Assembly: GCF_037392515.1 (NCBI RefSeq)
Contig: NC_090295.1
Span: 19,484,001-19,548,000, forward strand
Reading direction: 5' to 3'
DNA: 64,000 nucleotides
DNA from: Haliotis asinina
Taxonomy: Eukaryota; Mollusca; Gastropoda; Lepetellida; Haliotidae
Every line of letters starts with the position of its first letter. Within the stretch, counting starts at the first letter, position 1. Of the stretch, positions 55,331-64,000 are shown in pieces. A model generated the notes under the pieces. It was not told the origin of the DNA and did no database searches. It saw only the letters and a program-made list of their open reading frames with translations. Position numbers and translations under genes: made by a program.

Positions 55331-58300
55331 TAATAAGTAACTGTTTGTCCCACCTACCTCATGAATTAATGTCCACGTTCAGACCACAATAGATGAAAAA
55401 ATAATAATTCGTTGGTTTCTGTTTCTGTAAGCCAAATGAGTACATACATTTAGCGGAAGAAATAACATTGAAACCTCATTAATGTGGATTTCGTTAATCC
55501 GAACAAATGCTATATAACCACTGGGAAAACTCAGGAGTCTGCATAAACAAGGTTCGTGTGTATTCGGATTTATTTCTGAATGTACAACACTTTGCTGGGA
55601 GACGCAAGCACAGAGAAGGACAGACAAACGGAGAGAACGAGGCTTGCACACGCACACGCACACGCACACGCACACGCACGCGCACCCTGCCTGTCGTCTC
55701 CCAGTCCCAGAACCATCTCATTGTCGTTACAACCTAGCACTCTCTGTGGTTATAAAACCATAAATAAAGTAAGTCTGGACTCCCCCAAGGTTCTGAATCT
55801 CTGGTCTCCCTTGGGCGCTTTTTCAGCTTAAATGGGACTGTTGGTTACTATAAAAGATATACACACTGAGAGACTAGGCGTTAGTCTAACAAACTGCGAA
55901 CTGCCTTGCCTACTGCGCGTTAACACAAGACAGGCTCACACGGTGCTGGAAAGCTAAGAAACCACCGTTGTGATGAAGCGAACGGATCGATAACAATGAG
56001 TTATCCGTGAGTCAAAACAGGTCATATAAAGTGCGCAGTATCATACTAATTAACTTCTCGTAAACCTCCGAATCTGTACGACCATACCTATATGATATAA
56101 ACACTCGACGAATCTCTGACAGTGAAGAGGGCGCACTCGGGCCAGGTTGGGAGATCCCCCGCTTGCGGAGACTGCTATTTTTGAAACTAGGTCGGGGTTC
56201 CCCTCCAGTGAAGGAGTGCTCGGTTGACGAGGATAGGAAAGTTCTAGCAACCCTATAAATACACCCTTACGTATAGGTGTGATTCATTGAGTGACTTAGG
56301 TTTCACCTGACGCACACTTAGAGATACAAGCTGTGGGTCGGGGCGCTGAACGGTGAAGGGACAGGCAACAACCCTCAGTCCGCCCTCACCCTTTGGACAT
56401 GACGAGCAACCCTTTTGGATGGACTATATCGAATAACCGTAAGTTCTGATGTAATTATTGCATTGTATTTCATCATTACTTTGTGATGGTTTGTATAATT
56501 TATACCATCCCCAAGAATGTTTGAATGTTTTTGAGACGCATTTGTGTATTATCATGTCATACCAGTGTTATTCTAGCAATTACGTACGTTTGTCTCGTGC
56601 AAAGTCTTTCAAAGGGAATTTCTTGAAAACGCACATTAGTGTGAAATACATGTACATACAATACATGTACTTCATGTGAAAGCTTCTCGTCCCAACTCCC
56701 TGGAGCTAAGAATTCCTGGTTAAAGTTCCAACCAGCATCGGTCTCGTCTACTGCGTTGTAAACTACAACGAAAACCTCATGTGACTTGAAAAACACACGC
56801 CCAGATGATGTTCAGAGGTGAGTTCGCTTGTGAGGTAGTTCTGTCTGTAAATGCGACAGTGTCACTCAAAATTGTGTTTGTGAAGCAGGCAGGCAGGTGC
56901 GCTGGGTTACTGAGAGGAGTTCCACTAACTACGTAAATTATGGAACGTTTTTGCTCGCACCTGCTGTAGAGTTTTTCCATGTCATTATTCCGTCGTGTTG
57001 TTTTGATAACCAAGCTATGTCTCACCTGCCGAGGGCGGTGTTGGCACGCGCCGTCGTTCGTGATGTAATTACGACAACGCTTTGTTGGTGCTTGAATTAT
57101 TTGACGAACAGCATTCCACGTGCAGTCAAGAGCAACGAGTTATAAACACACGCGACATTTCTCACACATCTGAGACTGACATTCCTTTCAGCGACAATCC
57201 GCATGTTGTAACAAAATTTCATATCTCCAGTGTAAACAAACCATCGTCAATCTGCCTGGAGAAAAAGCGTATCAATTATCACTTATCATTATTCGTCATG
57301 AGTATTTAGAAAGGGTTATATAACCCACCGTGGCCACGTGTTCGTCAGGTCTTTTTGCGCAGTTGTTATTAACCTCGGATATTGCACACTTTCCAAAAAT
57401 AGAAATAAGGTCTGTTGGATATTCATACCCACGTAACGTTTTCCGATTGGCTGACGAAATTAGTTTCTTTGCATTGTGGGACATTGCTCATAGATAATAT
57501 TAGCTTGTAAAATTCCGTCATCGGTAGAATCTGTTGAATGACACATGTAGAAGGGCCGTTAGTTAAGTAATTACCGAACTGGGTTACAATGGTGGTTTCT
57601 TGCCTTTATGTTACCACGAGTTACTTCCCTTTGAAACAACACATTCAGATATCGATTTCACTCGTGGGTGAATGAAATGCAGTTGTGCCTTTGATGTGAA
57701 CGCTTGTGTTGTCGGTATTCAACGATGATACATTTTCCCAGACCAACACAATAACTCACATTAATAAAATAATGATAATAATAACTGCTATATACATGAA
57801 TGCAAATTTAAATGCCCACTTCATATGAAAAATTAATGCTAATATCTTATGTAATACTTCCTGAGATACTTGGGTGATATTGTAAATATAGTAATATTCA
57901 CAAACACTATCCTGCGTTGTGCAGGCATGGATTTATGATTGACTCTTATAAGGTCTCCGCCTTGATGTTGCTACACGCGGGTTAGACCTGTGCCATGATT
58001 ATTTAAAGTATGTATTTGAATAAATGTTAATTTTATTTAAAATATTGAGAAATGAGCAGAGTAGAGAGATATATTGTTGAAAGAATAATTGCAGGGGTTA
58101 TATGTCAGTCAAATTCAACGCATTCACAACTTTTCTTCGTGACTTTAAATTAACGTTTTAATGCTCGATATGGCCAGATTTACTTCACGCCTTGTCCCGC
58201 ACCGAGCGTTATCAGCAGCCCGCACACTGTGAATAGACCTACAAACAAACAAGTCGGTCACGATGTACCTAAATTAATCTGTGAGTCAATGGCAAAGTGT

Positions 58301-58771
58301 ACAGGTGAATGGAAGAACATTGATCCGAAAAACACGTGGACTTCTCTGTTGGGACAGCCGACATGAACGACATCAGGTGATGTGACGTGTAGGCGGTTCA
58401 CAAGGGATTTCACGTTGACGCCTTTATTTCGCAATACACTAATAAACACTGGCATCCGTGTAGCAGGGCTGACTATCTAGGTGTCATACAGGGTGAGGAT
58501 CTATGTCGTATTTTATTAGCATAATGTACGATTGATATTGTGGCAGTGGTGTTTGATACAGGGTTTGTTTACGGACAGTCAATTGTTCACTCCCGGCTGC
58601 GTTATATTAAAACATGGTACTTTTTGTTACCGTTCCCTTAAGCATTAAACTAGGACTGAGGCGCTCCGGGTTAGAAAAAATGTGACCGAAAGCGGTACCT
58701 ATGATAAACTGAGACATGGTGTCTCAGTGGACAAGCACAACAAAGACTTCTCACGCCCACTTCCGCTGTCA
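55331..58771. other. Intergenic; CACACG repeat at 55645-55682
   Basis: Contains one CA/CG dinucleotide run. Short frames on both strands lack support and no further repeat family was recognised. Confidence 0.4.
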
Positions 58772-58830
58772 CGCGCTGTGATATTGCTGGAATGTTGCTG
58801 AAAGCGGCATAAAATTAAACTCACTTACTC
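58772..58830 (+). repeat. Shared SINE tail fragment
   Basis: CGCTGTGATATTGCTGGAAT and GCGGCATAAAATTAAACTCA: the 3' tail of family 1 without a head. Confidence 0.6.
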
Positions 58831-60169
58831 CAACACTCGTCGATGATAAGGGCAGTAATCCTAAGCACAACCACAGACCGTATTTCTGCCAATCAAGACA
58901 CTTGCGATCGTTTAATGATAAGGTTACAGATTCATCACAATAAAACCTCATTACACCGGACGGATCTTGTTCTGCGTAAAATGTTCGGATTAACAAATGT
59001 CTGGATAAATGAAATTTGCCTATATGTTGTAATATTGATGTACTTTGATGTAGACGTGCCAGATGAGGTGTATATTTGTTGGTCCTCTGTTGTGGAAGGC
59101 ACGATTGGCATTTAGTATTGACACAAAATTATTATTGACAAGAACCTATGATGTCATAGGTTCATTTGTAGGTACTTTAGTGGTCTGTGTATCTGCTGGT
59201 CCTCTATGGTGGAAGGCAAAACTGATATATAGTATTTGAAATGAAAATATTTCAAGATGTGTTGTGACCTTGGCACTTAATTATAATAGAAAAGAATATC
59301 TTTATTTTTCGGAACTGTAGAATTCTTGACTCGGCATGGCTTCGCCGAATTTGTTGTTTTACAATATTCTATTTCAGTACTAGTGTTTGTAATGGAGCCT
59401 GTTGCAGTATGGATCTTCGGGGCGATAGGTGAAGTGTCACGGCAACATATGTCACACTCGTGTTGTGGACGTGACTCTTCTGCCAATTGTGCACCGTCAT
59501 GTTGTGTTTATTGATTATTCTTGATAAACGATATCATCATTTTGTGTTTCATAGGGTAGGAATTCTCGTTTCGTATTCTGTGGACTCGCGAGAGCGGACA
59601 TACTAGCTTCTAGCCTCTGAAATGAACAGAAAAGGGTTCATAGTTAAAGAACTTAGAGGGCGGATTGTCAACACAGCTACGCTCGTTTCGTTGAGACAAC
59701 AAAACCATCTGACGTTCTTCATGAACACCCCGCTGTATTATCCACCGAGCAAATACCTACACGCTGTACTAATAAACAACCAACACATACATGAGTAGCA
59801 ATCCCTTGGCTATTATTCTGTTGCTAAGCCTTCAGCGTCCGCGCAACATTAAACAAACACGAAAGATTCGTAAATCATATCCGGCTGACCGGAAGGTACC
59901 CTAATGACACCACCCATGCACATTCCAGGGATAAACAGGCACACTGACCATTTCAGTGACCTCCACCCCCGCACTTACAGACTATAGGAAGGGCGCGTTG
60001 AGTCACTTCGGCAGGTGGTATTATGTCAAGGTCACTGGACAGCCTTCGGTCTCACGCCCACGAGGATATGTCAGCGTCACGTGACAATGACCACCAGACA
60101 TACTGGATTGTTTGAAGGTCGTTTTTAAAAAGAATTGACCACTTTGACCATGCATTTAGTCAGTATTAT
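58831..60169. other. Intergenic, no feature seen
   Basis: No supported gene. A sequence near 58930-59020 (CCTCATTACACCGGACGG, TGTTCGGATTAACAAA) may be a decayed inverted-repeat element. Confidence 0.35.
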
Positions 60170-60330
60170 TACCCTTGGTTCTGAGCATTGACAATACAGG
60201 TGATGCCTTCGTACGATAGCGACTTTGATAATGCTTGTGTTCACCCAGCTACAAATGGGTACCCGGTAAGATGGTAATGATAATGTTAACCTTCTACCCA
60301 ACTTAGACTGTATTCTCCCAAGGAGGACGA
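60170..60330 (+). repeat. Interspersed repeat, family 4, copy 3
   Basis: GTTCACCCAGCTACAAATGG and GTACCCGGTAAGATGG match the copies at 18625 and 23650. Confidence 0.45.
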
Positions 60331-60485
60331 GAATGAATATCTATGCCTGAATGTGTATTATTCCGATGCACAAAATAACCCCGTCTAACCTGAAAAAGAG
60401 CTCCAATGAACGTAACAAATTAATAAAATCTAAATTTACTTTTTCTAGAGATGTTGCATTGTAAATAGGATTGGGTGGGGGCAAA

Positions 60486-60755
60486 AGTGAGTGAGTTTAG
60501 TTTTACGCCGCGCTCAGCAATATTCCAGCTATATGGCGGCGGTCTGTAAATGATCGAGTCTGGACCAGACAATCCAGTGATCAACAACATGAGCATCGAT
60601 CTGCGCAATTGGGAATCGATGACATGTGTCAACCAAGTCAGCGAGCCTGACCACCCGATCCCGTTAGTCGCCTCTTACGACAAGCATAGTCGCCTTTTGT
60701 GGCAAGCATGGGTTGCTGAAGGCCTATTTTACCCCAGGACCTTCACGGGTGGGGG
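60486..60755 (-). repeat. SINE-like element, family 2, full length
   Basis: From GTGAGTGAGTTTAGTTTTAC through CTGGACCAGACAATCCAGTG and CAAGCATGGGTTGCTGAAGG to CCTTCACGGGT. The best-preserved copy in the window, so probably young. Confidence 0.8.
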
Positions 60756-62079
60756 CAAAAGTAATGTGGTTCAGACAGATAAACTAGATTTGCCTTTATC
60801 AGCCCGCAAGCACAGTTAGCTAAGCTTATCACGAACTCAAAGTGACTCGTTTTACTTCGTTACAACCGTATTTTCGATTCTTTTACAATATACAAGCGGC
60901 CGGGTTATAAAAGTAGCCTACTGTGTGATGTGCAGAGAAATGCAACTATTTATCTTATTGGTTGGGGATATACGCTGTTGTATAAAGACCCCTTACAGTG
61001 GGAAGGAGAGGCTATAAAACTCTCTATAAACAATTTTGAAATGCGATTAACTGTCAGTTGCTTGGTGCATGGACAGCTAGTTCATTAATAACCTGGTTGG
61101 GCTGGGCTTGTCCAAAACGATATTCTACTTAGAAACTATCTTATCCCCATCGCATGATTTGATTTTTGACAACAAAGAGAAGTCACGCCATGCTGTTTTT
61201 TAGGTCCATCTGTGTTACGTTCTTATTTGACTGATATGCTCCCGTAAAGGGTACACTTGGAGTACGGAGCTACCCGTGTTGTGGCGTACATCGGGTACAG
61301 TGTACGTAAGAGCCCCTGTGTCTGTACCAAATGACGACACGACGCACAAAGACGTCATGAAGACAACAGACGCCTCTTAGCCGGTCGCGCCGCTTATTAA
61401 GGGGTCCTTTCACGCACTGTTGACCGTGAACTGCAAAACACGCGATATTCTGACAAAAGTCTTCTATGGACTCAAACTGACAACCTTTCCGATGAATGAC
61501 GAAGTTAATGGTAGTCTGTTACGCCTCCCGCTGCAACGCTTTCTGAACAACGTCGTCGACTGCACTCCGCCTCCTTGCACCAAGCGGTATGGATGGTCTC
61601 ACAGAAAGACTTACAGACTACACGTTAAATTAACACCTGTCAAAAGACACAAGATGGGATGTACGAAGTTAAATATTTTTCTTAAACATGTCCTAAACGC
61701 ATTTCGTGCGTCTAAAATAATGTTTTCACCTGACGTTTGATAATTCATTGTGAGTTTAAGCACAGTGACTATATATGTGCTGCAGATTATCCCTGGTTTA
61801 AGGTGTCATCACGAATCCGTATCATGGTAAATGTATTTAGTTTTGTAACTCTCGACCCACTCAAGGATCGGACGCACAGCTGTCTCCAAACCGGAACTCT
61901 GTGATGCTGGCTGTGTTGCAATGTCCGATTATATAAATGGTGTCATATATAAATGTTAGATAACGTTTCGCTTACGTTTACCTTTTCATCTCGTGTGTGT
62001 TTTACATGAATATATGCATCATTACATACATATATACCCGTATCCATTCCTACCCCTACACACGCACATTCATGCATGA

Positions 62080-62133
<54 letters not shown>

Positions 62134-63422
62134 ACACATGTGAGTGAAAAAATAGGTGTACGTAAAACGTTGTGATGTCCTTATAAATGTAGGGTTACTG
62201 ATTTTATTTAATTATGAATATAGTCACTGATTTAATTGGAAACGGAAGTCGCTGGGTAGTGTACTAGATGACATCATCACGCATGAACGCACTGACTAAG
62301 CTTTTGTGTATACAGTGTAACGTCCTCATCGATCTGATCTTTACTTTTACATTGCACGTACTTCGTGACATCTTATCACTGGGAGAGAGGGAGAGAGAGA
62401 GGGAGAGAGAGGGACGGAGAGAGAGAGGGGAGAGAGAGAGAGAGAGAGACAACACCCAGACAGGGAGTGAGACACCAACGGCACAGAGACAAATAGAAAG
62501 AAAAACACCCAGGAAATGGAAAGAGACAAATAGAGACACACAGAGAAAAAACGGCAAACACATATGCAGAGTGACACACAAACAGACCCTCGTACAGAGA
62601 GAAGCACACGCACATGCATGTTCCAAACGCTCCAGTGAAAACGACCTCCCGAAGCTATCAGAATCATCTGGTTCTACAATGTGGACATCATCAAAAAGCG
62701 CAACTGTCCTTCGTAGCACTGGTTTAATCACTACATCCGCTCCCATCCACCCCTACACCCAAATCCTTCCAAATCCTGCCTTTGCAAATGCATATTTGTC
62801 CGAACACTTTCACGTTTGTCCTTTCCCATCCAGTGAAACCTGTACCCCACCCCCTCTTATTTAATCCTGTCCCGCATCGCTGGTTAACTTCTATACTCAT
62901 CCACATCCCCTACCCCCGCCAACATTTCACGCTGACCTGCCACACCTCATGACCCTAAGCCCAACCCGTCCCCCACCCCATCACCTCACCCTGCCCGACA
63001 TCTGTTTTGACCCAGTACAAGTTCAGTGTATGAGCTTGCACTCCCTATGTCATGTGCTTGTCGTTCAAGTGCAATGTTATTGTCCCAGTTTATGGTGTTT
63101 ATTGAGAATGATGCGTGTACTAAATCGACCGCACAGATGGCTTGTTTTCTTAATTGTTCCGTGGCTGTATTAAAAGAAGAACTTGAATTAAATTCTTAAA
63201 GAGATCTTGTCTCATACCGACCTGGGCTTTTTTGGTGCATGACTTGCGTTATTTGTTTGTGACAGCGGTTGATCTCGGCATCTTACTGTTCGTACAGTAC
63301 AGGGCACTGAGTACCGAGAGCACCTGCAATGTTGGGTCACAGGTTCTTGCAGACTGAAATGTACACAGAATCGATGAGCACACAGCGCGTACCTGATTAG
63401 AAACAAGGAAAGACCAAAGTGA
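60756..63422. other. Intergenic; CA repeat 62083-62137, GAGA repeat 62382-62450
   Basis: Two simple repeats and C/A-rich sequence at 62700-63000. A 106-codon frame at 61420-61740 is unrecognised and lacks splice or promoter support. Confidence 0.4.
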
Positions 63423-63575
63423 AGTGAGTCAGTTTAGTTTTACGGCGATTATATATTCCAGCATATCACGGCGGTGGACACCAGAAATGAGCTTTACACA
63501 TTGAACCCATGTGGGGAATCGAACCCGGGAATTTGGCGTGATGAGCGAACGCTTCAACCACAAGGCTATCCCAAA
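63423..63575 (-). repeat. tRNA-derived SINE, family 1
   Basis: GTGAGTCAGTTTAGTTTTAC tail complement, GGACACCAGAAATGAGC body, GGGAATCGAACCCGGG box, CTTCAACCACAAGGCTATCC head. Confidence 0.7.
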
Positions 63576-64000
63576 TGTAGACAAACGCATAGTCCCTAAA
63601 TATATGTGATTTTGATGGTAACAAATAAACCCATTTAAATTAAAAAGGTGTCATAGATAGTTGGGAGATTTTTTCCTGAACTTGGGTAAATCTAGCCTTG
63701 CTTCTTTTAGGGCTTTTAGCACTGCAGCGAGGGCAAAGAATTAGGGAAAATTAGCATGGTTCACGGACTGTCCGACAGACTACCCTGAATGTGGTGAGTT
63801 CGGTTTAAGTTTAACTGAGTTTCAGTGGCAACCCGTTCGGCCATCTAGAGGTGGGTGGGTATGTCCATGGTGACTTTCATCACTTCTACGGATGTGATGC
63901 AGATAAACCAAGTATCGTAATCAAAGCCCACCGCCAACATACTCCAAGCAATAAGAATGTAACAATCCATCTTTACGACGGTAGTCTGAAAGTAGTCAAG

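Noticed and set aside
61420-61740. 106-codon frame
   Set aside because: No recognised domain, no supporting signals; could be chance.
62264-62864. 160- and 198-codon frames
   Set aside because: Arise from the GAGA-type simple repeat and its surroundings.

Overview
The window is animal nuclear DNA, most likely from a vetigastropod mollusc such as an abalone (Haliotis). The evidence is two abundant SINE-like families whose sequence I recognise from abalone genomes, an intron-rich gene with short phase-constrained exons, and very heavy minisatellite content. The organism is inferred, not proven. I see no rRNA gene, no convincing functional tRNA gene and no CRISPR array.

The main gene lies on the + strand at about 5.7-28.1 kb. 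It has a TATA box, a short signal-peptide exon, five repeats of a two-exon, six-cysteine module (A exon then B exon), low-complexity linkers that are acidic or Gly/Pro-rich, and an AATAAA at 28069. Spliced, it predicts a secreted protein of about 614 residues. Intron phases are strict: linkers are 1-1, A exons 1-2 and B exons 2-1, and the last cysteine of every module is split across a splice junction. I do not recognise the domain family. Its introns hold a TTAA-flanked element, a Tc1-like transposon, SINEs, 30/60-bp minisatellites and triplet arrays.

From 28.2 to 48 kb I see almost no gene. This stretch holds a 30-bp minisatellite (28.3-30.2 kb), a tetranucleotide tract that changes composition along its length, a CTG/CTA array (32.9-34.0 kb), a 63-bp repeat (41 kb), a 13-bp satellite of about 2 kb (41.8-43.8 kb), a 42-bp repeat (47.6 kb) and many SINEs. 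A decayed mariner/IS630-like transposase follows at 48.3-49.2 kb.

The second locus, 49.5-54.8 kb, is a tandem segmental duplication. One copy carries an intact two-exon gene for a small secreted Gly/Lys-rich protein (109 residues, 52129-52614). A sister copy (49892-50020) has lost the splice acceptor but still has a reading frame that starts in former intron sequence and encodes a new signal-peptide-like start. A third copy lacks the gene. Each copy is followed by a block of 9-bp-periodic repeats.

From 55 to 64 kb there are scattered SINEs, simple repeats and otherwise featureless intergenic DNA.
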